DNA of 64,000 nucleotides from Adenophora triphylla var. japonica (GCA_022495995.1 JAFEMH010001469.1:186001-250000), one strand, 5' to 3'; positions 43,773 through 56,303 are shown, numbered from the stretch's first letter. Notes: generated by a model from the sequence alone, not told the origin. Numbers and translations are program-made.

Positions 43773-46700
43773 ATGGGTCACGGTAATTTTCTAAATTATA
43801 ACCTAAATCTAAGATCAACCCAATTAATTTTGATTCATATACATGTTTGTATTTGGGGTTTGGGGAAATTTTATGATTTCTAACCGAGAAGAAATGATTT
43901 CAGGTGAGAAAAGTGGCCGACCTTACAAGAAGCACAAATCAAAATCCTCATCCTCATCTAAGGTTCTTCAAATTTATCCATTATTCATGTTTGTTTGCAT
44001 ATTCTGAATATGAATGTGTATTTTTTTCTTTCATCTGTGCCAATTCCGTATCCCAAATATCTCAGTGGTTATGTTTGTTTTGTTGTTGTTTATTTCAAAG
44101 TGCAAATTGGTTCAGTCTTAATTAGTTCGAACATTGGTTTCCAAGAAGATAAATGTGTATTTGTATATTTGTATTTGGAGTTGCGAATTGAGACTTGTGA
44201 ATAGGAGGGTGAATTGAGTTTTATTTACATTAGGGTCGGTAAAGAATTAAGATGGTATGCTGCTATATTAGAAAGATATAGTGACTGCATGTAAGCATTT
44301 TATGGGGTATACACAAATAAAGGAACAACGGACAGGTAAAAACCATGTTGTATTGAACCCACAACGTTATTTGAGCCACAAGACTAGGGGTGGCAATTGG
44401 GATCACCCGGGTGAACCTAAATGAACCCAATTTCCACCCCTACACAAGACAACAAAAGAGGAAAAGGATTGATGAACTGACAGTCTCTATGATTATGTCT
44501 TGTGTAGGAGGACCATAGGTCTACTGCTGTTGACGACGAAGATGCCTATTATGCGGAAGATTTTGGTAACGAAGACATGGATGGTATAGATATACATTTA
44601 TTTTAAGTTTTTCGTCATTCATTTCTTTATATTCAATCTGAATTTCCCATAATGAATTGTGTTGATGTGTATGTTTGATTCAAGGCGACACTGAAACAAT
44701 AAATAGAGACTTCACCAAGTTGGAACTAAAGCCGGATCATGTTAATCGGCCGTTATGGGCTTGCGCAGATGGACGGATATTTTTGGAGACATTCTCACCG
44801 CTATATAAACAAGCTTACGATTTTCTTATTGCAATAGCTGAACCTGTTTGCAGGTATCACTTCTATGATATCAATTAGTAGTCTGCTTTGTATTATTTGG
44901 GTTGCATAAATATTGAGCATCAAGAGTTTAATCATTTTATAGGCCGGAGTCGATGCACGAGTACAACCTGACCCCTCATTCACTCTATGCGGCTGTATCT
45001 GTTGGCCTAGAGACTGAAACTATTATAGCTGTTTTAAATAAACTGTCGAAGACCAAGCTTCCAAAAGAGATGATAGATTTTATCCATGCTTCCACAGCCA
45101 ATTATGGAAAAGTGAAGCTTGTACTGAAGAAGAATCGGTATCTGGTTGAATCTCCATTTCCAGAGGCAAGATTTCTTCCATGTCATTTCTATAGATAAGT
45201 ATACGATGATAATTGGGTTATCTATACTTGATGCTGATGGCTGTCTGCAGGTATTGAAGAGGTTGCTTAAAGATGAAGTTATATCTCGAGCAAGGATTTC
45301 AAGCGAGGTATGCACTTCTCTTAAATTGATTTTGTGCAGCTAGATTTCTATATCTGTTTTTCTTCTTGACATGGACATAATGTTCAATTTGAATGCTTAT
45401 TAGTGTTTTAGATCTTGGCTACTTTATCGTTTCGAACTTTGACTATGTACTTATAGTAATTGTGATGCCTGCAGGAAGATGTTGCTTGACACATCTATAT
45501 TTTTATCAGATATTGTATGGCATATCTATGTTTTTATCCAGATGAGCGTTCTATGATGGCATTTCATATATCATCTATGTGTGCCTATACGCTTTGGGCC
45601 GAACTTAGTGGATTCTCATAATTTATAGAAATTCTGAATCCTTCATCTTCCAACTAGTATGTATGTCTGGTATTGTGATTTTTATTTTTATTATTTGGTA
45701 TACAAGGAACCCATAAAGAGCTTGAGGCACACGATTCCATCTAGCCATCCAATTCGAAGAACATATGTCTTCATCCATGATACTACACCATGCGGTGGGA
45801 TATTTAGAACAAACAGTTTAATGTCGAGAGTAAGTGAATAGTTCGCTAACCAGTCTCCAAAGATGACCACGATGTAAATGTTTTACCTTGTAGCAGCCAT
45901 CACTGATTGCACCAAAAAACTGATCGTCCCGCTGTAGGTAACAAATTGGCTTTACTGCTTGTAAGCCTTGTTTGAACAGTTGGGACTTTCTTCGAAATGA
46001 AGCGATTCATGTTATTGTAAACACATCTATGTATGTATGTACTTCAATGTGATTTATGGAAGCTGCTATTTTTTTCTATGGCTGTAGTTTGACCAAAGCA
46101 TCATTGTTTATATGCTTCTCCTCCCTCCTTCCTTTTTACCCTTTTGAGTGGGCAAAATCCTCCACGATTCCCTCCAGAATTGATGTTGGGTGTTTTATAC
46201 TTGTTTTTCTTCAGGGGGGTGATGGATTTACAGTTAGCAAATCGATGGGCGAAACTGAAGGTGTGCATGATGAATTGCTCAGTGAAGCTCAATTGGCAGC
46301 TGTTGCCGAGGAAAAAGAAGCTCATTCTTTTGAAATTGACCCTGCACAGGTAATTTGATACAATTCCCTCGAGTTGAGGTGCTACCCCTGTTCATTTGGG
46401 GAAACTGAAAGTCAATGAAAGTGACACAGTTTATATTATGGCATATCAATGTTCGAGGCAAATGTTGACCCCAATGTGGTCCTTGAAATCAGATTTCTTA
46501 GTTAGCTTCCCAAGTTCCTTAGTTCCGTTTTTTTGTCAGCCGACTCCTGATTTTCTTGAATGAGGTTCTATTAGAATTGATTATATTAGGGGCCTAAAAT
46601 GCGCGCTATGGAAGCATGAATTTGATAAACTAAAAGGTTATATTTTGTAAGTTGTTGAGATTTCGAAGTACGATTTGGTATATTTGTATTATGTAGCCTG

Positions 46701-49700
46701 GAAAGAATTGATCTGAGCGAGCGCATTGAGACCTGTGTCAATGCAACGTGGTTGGGTTTGATATGCTATAATGTTTTGTTCAGTATCTCATGTTCGTGTA
46801 TTTACTTTATATTTTTGACAGGTTGAAAATGTGAAGCAGCGATGCTTGCCAAATGCTTTAAATTATCCTATGTTAGAGGAGTACGATTTTCGTAATGACA
46901 ATGTGAGTTGGTTTTCATTCTTTAGTAATGTAATTGAAGTGACTTGGTGAACGAGCAGGTTTTTTTTATCTGCCCAGGATAAAAATTATTACTTAAAATT
47001 TTTTAGCCCTTTTTCCTCTAATATTTTTTATTGAGATCGGCAGGTCAATCCAGACCTTGACATGGAGTTAAAGCCCCAAGCACAGCCGCGGCCTTATCAA
47101 GAAAAGAGTCTTAGTAAGATGTTTGGGAATGGTAATGTCTCTTCTTCCTAGGTGATCTAATATAATCTGTGACCCTTAGTTTTATTTTCTCGCACTTAAC
47201 TGTTTGACCTTAAAACACATACTGATTGCTTGCATAAGTACTTCATTTGCAAATTTTGATATTTTTTGAGATAGTTACCACCTCATTTACCAAAGGGGAG
47301 AATGTTAAACTTAAAGGGGATGTGGTCCCAATAACTGCAAAATGTACCAGAATAAGAAAATTCTTTCTCTTGTCAAGATAAATTTTCCTTGTATCTGGAA
47401 GAAGATTCTTCGCAGGATGCAAAGAACTAGAAGTGGGAATGGTTGTGACTTCTTTGTCTTGATCATTTATGTCTTTGCGCCTCTAAATGTCCAGATCGAG
47501 CTGCTTTATATTCTTAAGCCCTCTCCACGACGCTTTACAAGCTAACATGGTAGTGTAAGTTGGATGTTGCACTTCTTTTGACATCTTATGTGTAGTGATG
47601 CTTCTAGTATTAAGATTTTAACGAGTTACTAAGTTTTAACACAATGGCCAACACCTCAGTGAGGATATTTTTGCTTTCTCTAGTGTTTCTTCTTTGTTGA
47701 GCATTCTCTGTTGGTGTCTAACTCATCATATACTTCCTCCGTCCCATAATAAATGTCGCACTTCCCTTTTTGGTCTGTCCCAAAAAAAATGTTGTGGTTC
47801 TAACTAAGGAAATAGTCGTAGTGCACTTATACCTGTTTGTGCTTGTAAAATAATGCTTTCATATCTAGTTTCACGACTCTGAAGTCACATAAGTGTTTGA
47901 TTTATATTTATGTTTTTTTTTGTGCTTTCCTCTAATTTATGGACTGACTTTGATGTTTATTGGATTTCCCCCTCTTTACGTGGCAGGTAGAGCAAGATCT
48001 GGCATTATCGTTCTACCATGTGGTGCAGGAAAGTCTTTAGTGGGGGTGTCTGCAGCCAGCCGTATAAAGAAGAGCTGCCTTTGTTTAGCAACAAATGCTG
48101 TTTCCGTTGATCAATGGGCTTTCCAGTTCAAGTTGTGGTCAACCATTCGGGATGAACATATATGCCGTTTCACCTCTGACAGCAAAGAGAGATTTCGTGG
48201 CAATGCTGGGGTAGTTGTTACCACGTATAATATGGTTGCATTCGGTGGTAAACGGTCTGAAGAGTCTGAAAAGATTATTGAAGAAATAAGAAATAGAGAA
48301 TGGGGTTTGCTACTTATGGACGAGGTAACTCTATGGCAATTGAACTTTTTCCTCAAAACACTATGCAGATCTTTTTTCCATTTCATATTTTTGACTTTTC
48401 TTATGCAAGTCTTTTTATCCTTTATTACTACTACCATCATGCAGAATGGATTTTCCTAGAAACGTTATTTTTAGATTTCCAGAATTTCCCCACAGATAAT
48501 CTATAATTGCAAACATTCAAATGACACACAATTCTGAAAATACATACCCAACACCTCCACTGTCTTACAGCTTACCATCTTAAACTAAACCTACTCATTA
48601 AAATAATTGACAAAAGAAGAAAATATTTCAACTATGAAATCAATAATGGTGAAGAGAAAATTTCACTTGAATTTTGATAATTCTCCAGGTGCATGTGGTT
48701 CCGGCGCACATGTTTCGAAAGGTCATCAGCATCACCAAATCTCACTGCAAACTAGGGCTAACTGGTATGTATGAATTATTTTCTGCTCCATTGAATTCCT
48801 CCATTTACCTTTTCTGATTTTCTTAATTTTTGAATGTGTGAATCCCAGCTACACTTGTGAGAGAAGATGAAAGGATTACGGATTTGAATTTCCTTATTGG
48901 ACCTAAGCTGTACGAGGCAAATTGGTTGGATTTGGTTAAAGGTGGATTCATTGCAAATGTACAATGTGCGGAAGTGTGGTGTCCAATGACAAAGGAGTTC
49001 TTTTCTGAGTATCTGAAAAAAGAAAATTCCAAGAAAAAGCAGGTCTGTCCATGTCAATTTTCTCCTCTGCCTTGCAATTTGTTTTATAAGAATTTTCCTG
49101 GTTCTTAGTAAACATTTACCTTAGCTGTATCAGGTTTATCACTTTTGATTCACTGTGTGTTTTTGTAATGCTTGCAGGCACTCTACGTGATGAACCCTAA
49201 TAAATTTAGGGCGTGCGAGTTCCTTATCCGCTTTCATGAACAGCAGCGTGGTGACAAGATAATTGTTTTTGCTGACAATCTTTTTGCATTAACAGAATAT
49301 GCGATGAAGCTCCGGAAACCTATGATCTACGGTGCTACAAGGTTGATGCATGTTTTTTTTCATCCGAATCCTATTAGGTTTTGATCTTCCACGTGTATAA
49401 TTCAATACTATTTTGTGCCCTGCATAGCCATGTTGAACGAACGAAAATTCTTGAGGCTTTCAAAACTAGTCGAGAAGTGAATACGGTGTTCCTATCAAAG
49501 GTGCATTGAATTACTACTTTTTTTTTGAGTATTTCAAAGATTTTCTAATTGAACTGTGTGACATCCCTGGTCATGTTTTTCATAGGTTGGTGATAATTCT
49601 ATAGACATTCCAGAGGCAAATGTGATCATACAGATTTCCTCACATGCGGGTTCAAGACGTCAAGAAGCCCAGCGACTTGGCCGTATTCTTAGGGCAAAGG

Positions 49701-52700
49701 TTTGGCAAGAGACACCATTCTCTATTTCTTTTCCACGATATTAGGGTTGTCAGACTAGCCAGCTGGGCTAGTGAATAGTGAGCTTATGTCTGAGCTCAAG
49801 CTTGTGAGTTCAAGTTTGAGAAGGTCGAGCTCGAGTCATGAGCTCAAGATCGAGGCTATTTGCTCGTTTAGTTTGAAGCTCAACTCGAGTTTTTCAAGTA
49901 AATTTCCATACTACTAAGGAGTTTGCTTTGTCATTTTAGTGAAAACTAGTTTAGTATTTCACTGAAAGGTGAAACTCCCTCTGTCCCATTTTTTTCAATT
50001 TCATCACTAATTTAATGAGGTTTTCTTATTACTTCCTTGCTCCCTCTTTTTCGTTGGTTGGCTCTCATCCTCTCATCTTTCCCCCTTCTTCCCTGATTGG
50101 CAATTTCAGAAGTTCAATAATTTTAAGTTAACAATTATGGAAATGAGACTATCTTTTTGGGACAAACAAAAATGGCAAATTGGAACATCTTATGGGCGGA
50201 GGGTGTATGGAATAATTGTATTAGCTCAACTCGAGTTTTTTCAAGTACATTTTCATGCTACTAAAGAGTTTACTTTTTCATTTTAGTGAAAATCAGTATA
50301 GAATTTCGCTGAAAGAAGATATGAAATAAATGTATCAAGTGTAATTAGTCAAATTTAGCTTTCTTAAGTTCGTCTGGTTCAAATTTGGGTACATTTCTCA
50401 TGAAAAATCTCGCAAGGCTATCTTGAACATTAGGATTTCCAAATGAGTGGATTTCTTAAACTCTTGCAAAGCTCATCTCTGAGTTTAAAAAATGATTAAT
50501 AAGCGGAGCTCAAGCTGGTGGCCATATCAGATCGGCTTGGTTAATGCCCTGGCATTCTTACCAATGCAACTGTGTTTTTATTTTTTTTCCAAATCATGTA
50601 CCTTGCAAAGCACAATTGGTCATGGGGAAAAGTACTGTCATTCATTATTTGCAGTGACTGCTAGTGAAATTGGTTTATTCGTTATTGAAGGTTATGGACT
50701 GAAGAATAGCTGGGGTGAGAGAAAACCTTTCATGTGGGCTATTTGTTTTTTTCCTTTTCTTCTTTTTTTGTTTGGTTATTACTACGGAGTATTATTTTTT
50801 TTGGTTTTGGTTCTGGTCAGAGATTGCAATTTTACTTTGGTTTCCCCATCCTCCTGAGATAATAATTGTTTTTGTCAATGTTGTCGTACGGTACAGGGCA
50901 AACTTCAGGACCGGATGGCAGGAGGTAAAGAGGAGTACAATGCGTTCTTCTATTCCCTAGTATCCACAGATACACAGGTACTTAATTATATGGTCCTTTT
51001 GAGCTCTTTTACTCTTACGACGTTAGTAGCTATTGCAATCCTAAAATTTAGTGCTTGTGATATGAATATGATGCATCAAAGATCAAAAAGGCGTATACTA
51101 AGTTGATAATCATTTTCATCCAGGAAATGTATTACTCAACAAAGAGGCAGCAATTTTTGATTGATCAAGGTTATAGCTTTAAGGTACAACGTTTATTAAA
51201 AATTTCAAGTCTTTGTACGAGTCTTTTATGTTTTGAATGGTGGGGAGAGCCGGTTTGGTCCGTACTTTGAAGCTATTTCATTGGCGTCTGCTACTGTTGC
51301 ATGAGTGGCTAAGAAAATTTAATTACTCCCTCCGTCCCAGTCGATAGTTCAAAGTCAAGGAAAATTCGTCAACTTTCTTGCCCTTTGTCTAAGAACTTAC
51401 AGAAGATTTGATTATCCAAAGAAAAACTTAAAATTATTTTTGAGAGTATTCTTAATGGTGAATCCATAACATTTTTTAGATTTTCATTCGGATAATCAAA
51501 TTTTCTACAAGTTTTTGGTCAAAGTGCAAGAAAGTTGACAAATGTTCCTTTGACTTTGAACTATCGGCTGTGACAGAGGGAGTATGTCATTTTGACCCTG
51601 TGTACTTTAAGTATCCTGAGATTATGTTTAAGGCAGAAAAGTACCTTAAGATGTCGAGTATTTTAAGGACATTTGAGTATTTCTTAATCAACCTAATACT
51701 CCCTCAGTCTTAAATGAATGTCCAATTTGAACTTTGAGGGACATTTGAAAAGAGTTGAAATTTAAGCATGTTTAGTAGTATATGTAGATAAAAATCCTTA
51801 ATGATCTCACTATATTACATCATGAGTGTATGTGTGAATTAGAACTTGTTGTTTCATGAGGGAGGGTTTTAGTAACTTCCCCATAATTTGGACATTCATT
51901 TTGGGACAATTTTTTTTTTTTTTTTTTTTTTGGAAAAATGGAAATTCATTTAGAGACGGAGGGAGTAATTTTATAATGCTGGCTCAAGTGCCAGTTGGTT
52001 CATTATTTTGCATCACTCATCATGGACCGTTGAACCTATTGGCACAGGTTATAACAGGCTTGCCTCCACCTGATTCGGGAGCTGAGTTGAGCTATCACCG
52101 CCTCGAGGATCAAGTTGCTCTTCTTGGGAAGGTTTTTTTCTTTCTACTTACTCCAGGCCCATCCATTTTGTCCTTTTCTTTAGACTTGATGCTTGATCGT
52201 CTTCCTGATCACTCGATTTCTTTGTTGGCATAGGTTCTAAGTGCTGGTGATGATTTAGTTGGTTTAGAACAGTTGGAAGATGATACAGATGACATAGCAC
52301 TTCAAAAAGCACGTGCCCGCCGTTTTATGGGGTCCATGAGTGCCATGTCAGGGGCTAAAGGAATGATCTACCATGAATTCAGGTATATACTAAGGCTCCG
52401 TTTGTTTCGCGTAAAACAGCTTGCACAAAATGATTTCTCATAAAATGTTTTCTAGAAAATGAAAATGTTTCTAGAAAACGATCTGAATTTGTTTTCAGTT
52501 GTCCAGTAAATCTTTAGAAAAATGCTTCGGAAAACATATTTCCGTGTTTGGTAATTTTCATAAAATTTCCATCATTTCCGATGGACCAAAGACTCACCAT
52601 TTTTTTGGGAATATGATGGAATAAAGCAAAATGACTCGCTAAACTGTCTGCGTTTTTTTGTTACGAAGTAACAGTTGCATGGAGCAACGACGCAATTTTT

Positions 52701-55114
52701 ATCTTGGGTCATGCGGAAACAACTTTTCTGTACTTTGATGCAGGGGCAAGGCTGCGTACATCCGAACAACCCCCCTTACCCCCACCGTAGGTGAGCCTTT
52801 CTTGGCTTTGGGGTAATGTTGTTGGTAATTTTCATAAAAATTATTTTCAAAAGGTAAAATCAATACAATTGTTTGAATCAATAATAACACAATGATGAAC
52901 AGATGAAATTCTATTAAAAAAATCAAAAAATACAAATCAAAAAAATATTTTAATAGAATATCCGATTCATAAGGGCAAACCCCGGTGCACCAAGCGCTCC
53001 CCGCCAAGCGGGGGTTGGGAGAGGGAACCATTCGCTAGAGCCTTCCCCTGACAATTGCCAAGAGGCTGTTCGCCAAGGTCCGATTCATAGTCCACTAAAA
53101 AAAAGTTACATGGACCTCATAGATACAAATTGCCCGCACTAAAAATAAAGAAATTACATTTAAATCTTTAGATTGAAAAAAATAGATACTTTTTTGGTTC
53201 CTACCCTTTGCCTATTAGTTCGCCTAAAATTCAATCTACAAAAGCCACAAAATCACAAGAAAACCCCTAAATAGGATGAAATTTCGTAACCTATATAAGG
53301 CCTAACCGAATGATAATAGTGTCGATCTTCTAGAATATCTTCTCAAACCCTAAGTGATTGGAAACAAATCTGAAGAAAATCAATAAAAAAGAGAGGAATA
53401 GAATTGAGAAATCAAGGAGAAAAATAGGAAATCAAAGACAAATCAAAGTGAAGGAAATCTATGAGAAATCAAGGATAAATCAAACAGGAGGAGATTAGTT
53501 AGCTGGAGTTGATGAGAAACGAGACACATCGCAACGGGATTGTAAAATTAAATGCGGAGGCCTGACTCGTGAGTCATACTACAGCGAAAAAGCAAGTTTT
53601 TCGGAAAATGGGATAACAAATTACATTTTATGAAAAAAAAAATCTCTGAATTTTTTTCATTGTTACCAAACACAGAAAAATGAATAAAACATTTTTCGTA
53701 AGTTGTTTTCCCCCAAACTAACGCAGCCTAAATTTTATTTTTATTTTTAACGAACTAGTACTTCAAAAAAGAAACCCTTTTTAGTTTTTTAAATTGTGGC
53801 TTCCAACCATAGTAAATCTTACTCCCTCTGTCCCACCTCAAACCTGACTTATTTTCCTTTTGGTCTGTCCCACCCCAAACCCGACTACACAAAATGGCAA
53901 AGAACTTTCAGTATTTCTCCCACTAATTCTCTCTCCTAATTTACTTTTATACTCACAATACTAATCAACTTACTATTGCTCCCACTCATTCTCTCTCCTA
54001 CTTAAGCTAGTCCGATTTGAGGTGGGATGGAGGGAGTATATTGTTTCCACTTTGCACCCCGTTTTGTAAAGTGGGTCTGTTAGGTACTTGCATTTAGAAA
54101 TCATCCCACTTTGCCCCCTGACATGACTTGACCAGGGGTAAATTTGGGATGATTATCGGGGGTAAAGTGGGACGATTTGAAAATTAAAGCACCAAACAGA
54201 CCCACTTTTCAAACTGGGGTGCAAAGTAGGATTTGGCATATACTTTGAGGAATAAATGTAAGGCCAAAATACGTTTAACCCCCCCCCCCCCAAAGTATTC
54301 AATGATTCCCACATTGCATCCCCATTTGAAAAGCCGATTTATTTGGTACCTAAGTTCCACTTTGCACCCTGACCCTAACGAGCGTTAGAAAATTAACGTT
54401 AAATTGCACGTGTCATGTAATGTGATGGGCATTTCAGTCTTTTCAATGTAAATTAATTCAAAACGACCTCGTTTTGAGAAAATAACATTTAAAAAAAGGA
54501 AAAAAATTAATATCCATATCTAGGGTTTAAAGCCACCAGCCTACCGCCACAACCACCACCAGCAACCCAAGAACAACCACCACAAACAAAAAACGAAAAC
54601 TAAAATCAAGATTGGACGAATCTGGGCTTCGAAAGTTGAAATTCAATTCGATATATGGGTTTCAATAGCCACAACGAACCTTAAATCTAGGTTTCAAAAT
54701 CAAAACCCATATATTGGCTGAAAAAATAAAATCAAATTCAAAAGTATGAAAATCAAACCCATATATGGTTTCAATAGCCACAACGAACCTTAAATCTAGG
54801 TCATGTGCTCTATACATGGCTAATTTCCGTTAACATCCGTTAGGGATAGGGTGCAAAGTGGGAAAGTTTGAAAACTTGTAATTTGGCCTAAATTGGGGTT
54901 CAAAATGATATCATGGCACAAATTTTAAAAAGCATAAAGGGGGTCTAAATAGACAAAAGCAATATTTTTGGTGCATTTTTCCAAAGGTAAAATGAAAAAT
55001 GTGTGTCTGATATCCATCATTATTTGCAGGACTGGATCTGGCAAGGGGTTTGGAAAGGGGAAGCCAAAAGATCCAAACAAAAGACATACGCTATTCAAGA
55101 AACGCTTTGTCTAA
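43773..55114 (+). CDS. XPB: XPB/ERCC3 DNA helicase, TFIIH subunit, complete
   Basis: ATP-dependent 3'-5' helicase/translocase of TFIIH, acting in promoter opening and nucleotide-excision repair. Twenty exons: 43773-43782, 43904-43962, 44508-44583, 44685-44853, 44943-45165, 45251-45307, 46215-46349, 46822-46902, 47044-47131, 47987-48324, 48689-48764, 48849-49042, 49178-49341, 49428-49500, 49586-49699, 50897-50977, 51124-51183, 52048-52131, 52234-52382 and 55030-55114. Sum 2316 nt, 771 aa, in phase; the Arabidopsis proteins are about 767 aa. Motifs: Walker [19 protein letters not shown] (DEVH box), [10 protein letters not shown] (with the XPB RED motif), and [14 protein letters not shown] (motif VI). 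Intron 5 (45166-45250) is GC-AG; the others are GT-AG. Intron 19 (52383-55029) is a transposon nest. Start ATG gives the short acidic/basic N-terminus usual in plants. Confidence 0.96.
44388..44446. repeat. Small hairpin repeat in XPB intron 2
   Basis: AGGGGTGGCAATTGGGATCA and the complementary AACCCAATTTCCACCCCT form a ~57-bp foldback with GGGTGA/TGAACC in the middle. Likely a fragment of a dispersed repeat. Confidence 0.5.
47733..47825. mobile_element. Half of a Stowaway-like MITE in XPB intron 9
   Basis: CTTCCTCCGTCCCATAATAA followed by TGTCGCACTTCCC. The opposite end is not found. Confidence 0.5.
49879..50312. repeat. Direct repeats flanking a degraded Stowaway-like MITE, XPB intron 15
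   Basis: CTCAACTCGAGTTTTTCAAG...CATTTTAGTGAAAA occurs at 49879-49970 and again at 50226-50312. Between them 49974-50206 has MITE-like ends (CTCCCTCTGTCCCA and GGGCGGAGGGTGTA). The flanking copies are too long to be a transposon TSD and suggest a segmental duplication. Confidence 0.6.
51326..51582. mobile_element. Stowaway-like MITE in XPB intron 17
   Basis: CTCCCTCCGTCCCAGTCGAT and the complement of ATCGGCTGTGACAGAGGGAG, TA on both sides. Confidence 0.9.
51699..51965. mobile_element. Stowaway-like MITE in XPB intron 17
   Basis: CTCCCTCAGTCTTAAATGAA and the complement of TTCATTTAGAGACGGAGGGAG (partial), TA on both sides. It lies 116 bp from the previous MITE. Confidence 0.88.
52566..52823 (+). 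mobile_element. TS/SolS-like SINE with long TSD
   Basis: Flanked by GGTAATTTTCATAAAA at 52550-52565 and 52824-52839 (two further Ts extend the match). The 3' half has GGTCATGCGGAAACAAC, GGCTGCGTACATCCGA and a (TTG)-type end, the TS-SINE 3' signature of asterids. The 5' half is unusual and not obviously tRNA-like. Confidence 0.75.
52972..53078 (-). mobile_element. 5'-truncated SINE, same family as 23379-23525
   Basis: 107 bp almost identical to the 3' part of the 23379-23525 copy (AAGGGCAAACCCCGGTG, AAGCGCTCCCCGCCAAGCGG). It lacks the tRNA-like head and is flanked by TCCGATTCATA at 52961-52971 and 53079-53089. Confidence 0.85.
53822..54036. mobile_element. Stowaway-like MITE in XPB intron 19
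   Basis: CTCCCTCTGTCCCACCTCAA and the complement of TTGAGGTGGGATGGAGGGAG, TA on both sides. Confidence 0.9.
54047..54235. repeat. Foldback repeat in XPB intron 19
   Basis: CCACTTTGCACCCCGTTTTG and AAAGTGGGTCTGTTAGGT at left are matched in inverse order by CAAACAGACCCACTTT and GGGGTGCAAAGTAGG at right, about 190 bp end to end. Confidence 0.75.
54265..54960. mobile_element. Putative MULE-like relic in XPB intron 19
   Basis: Starts with a C run and a GCATCCCCATTTGAAAAGCC / TTCCACTTTGCACCCTG stretch. The complement (GGGTGCAAAGTGGGAAAGTT) appears near 54848, and the element ends near AAATTGGGGTTC. A 60-bp internal duplication (ATATGGG-TTTCAATAGCCACAACG) is at 54652 and 54762. TSD not found. Confidence 0.45.
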
Positions 55115-55559
55115 TCACATGTGGAATGTTTTTCCGCTAGAGTGATGTTGTAAGAAGCGAATACTTGTACCTTTCTTAAATTTTGAGCTAAATAGACTTG
55201 TACACAAAGGAGATAACAATATCTGTTTGATGCAAAATGGTCGTCCCGTAGAAGCTAGAGATACAATTGGCTCTCTACCTTCAATTCTCAAGTCGACTGC
55301 GGGTCTCACTGTTTTGAATATGATGACAAATTTGTTATTTAAGAAATCTATGTTTGCTTGAAAATATATGGAGCGGAGCGGAAGTATTTGTTTTTCGATT
55401 CTGGAGGAGCCAATGTGATGCTGTACATATAAAATACAAGTTGCAGTAAAGTGGATATTCAACTTAAGCTTATTGCTTTCATGACATTCCTTCCTTCCAT
55501 TCCATATGCTCTTTTCACTTAAGCTTATTGCTTTTGAATGTTCATGCAACACGGAAAAA
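55115..55559 (+). other. XPB 3' UTR and downstream region
   Basis: Non-coding sequence after the XPB stop (TAA at 55112-55114). Contains a repeated CTTAAGCTTATTGCTTT (about 55463 and 55516). The - strand open frame across it is not a recognisable gene. Confidence 0.5.
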
Positions 55560-56303
55560 TGTGTTGCACAGGCGCTGAACCCACGGCTGCAATGGAGGAT
55601 ACTCCGGCTGGTCTCCTTGGGATGGTCAGCTTTAATTCCTACACACAAGTAAACAAAGTGAACTAAATCGGGGATGGCTCCGGTAAAATCCCTCCGGCGT
55701 GAGAATCAGTGGCTGTTTTGAGAGAGAAATGGATATTAATGTAACTTTAGAGAGAGAGAGAGAGAGCTTAAAGAGAGATGGTAAAACTTGCAAAATAATG
55801 CTTCTTCTCATGTTTATATACTACCATGCAACATGGGCCATACTCTTGTAGGACACGTGTCAATCATCCCTTACTATGGGTCAACCACCCCAGAGTTGGT
55901 AGGAAATTACTGTTTGCCTTGTCACATCACACTGTTGACCGTTATGGGGGAATCCACGTGGCAACGTCACAATCACTTATCAATTGTCAGTCATGGTTGA
56001 CGACAATCCTACTAAAGGAATAATGCTAATATAGCCTCCTGGCCTAACCCCTGCACTTGTCGCCCAATGATTATATTCGTCAGGTCACTTCCCGCTATGG
56101 TTACTTCCCGCCTACTGCCTACTCTCACGCTCAGGCATATCCTTGTCGCTGACTATAATTCTCGCCAATTAAAGGAATGTACCATTTATCATTCATTTTA
56201 TTATCCTTTACCACCCTTAGCACGTGCGGCCCATCCTAGACCACTTGGCCCACCAAACCCACTAGGCCCACTATACTGTTCAAGCCCAAATCTATATTTC
56301 ACA
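55560..56303 (-). repeat. 3' LTR of Tat copy B
   Basis: On the - strand it begins TGTGAAATATAGATTTGGGC at 56303; copy A begins TGTGA too. It contains a CTCCGGCGTGAGA block (about 55698) that is also in the copy A LTR, a - strand TATATAAA (55811-55818), and CACGTG G-boxes at 55854 and 55952. The left end is not sharply defined. Confidence 0.65.
55811..55818 (-). promoter_or_regulatory. TATA box of the copy B LTR
   Basis: TATATAAA on the - strand, with the palindromic GACACGTGTC (55852-55861) about 40 bp upstream. This is the arrangement expected for the genomic RNA promoter. Confidence 0.5.

Larger units (their letters stand above)
52394..53728. mobile_element. Tourist-like TIR element in XPB intron 19, hosting SINEs
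   Basis: Ends GGCTCCGTTTGTTTCGCG and complement of CCCCCAAACTAACGCAGCC, with TAA at 52391-52393 and 53729-53731. AAATGATTT/TTTTCTAGAAAA-like subterminal sequence occurs at both ends. SINE insertions (52566-52823 and 52972-53078) lie inside. No transposase. Confidence 0.7.

Noticed and set aside
45659..45841. Possible extra XPB exon in intron 6 (frame with [14 protein letters not shown])
   Set aside because: Exons 6 and 7 already join in phase with conserved sequence (RARISSE to GGDGFTVSK), so no exon is needed and the frame is not XPB-like.
55115..55648. 177-codon - strand frame downstream of XPB
   Set aside because: Overlaps the XPB 3' region and LTR edge, no recognisable domain, no splice or promoter context.
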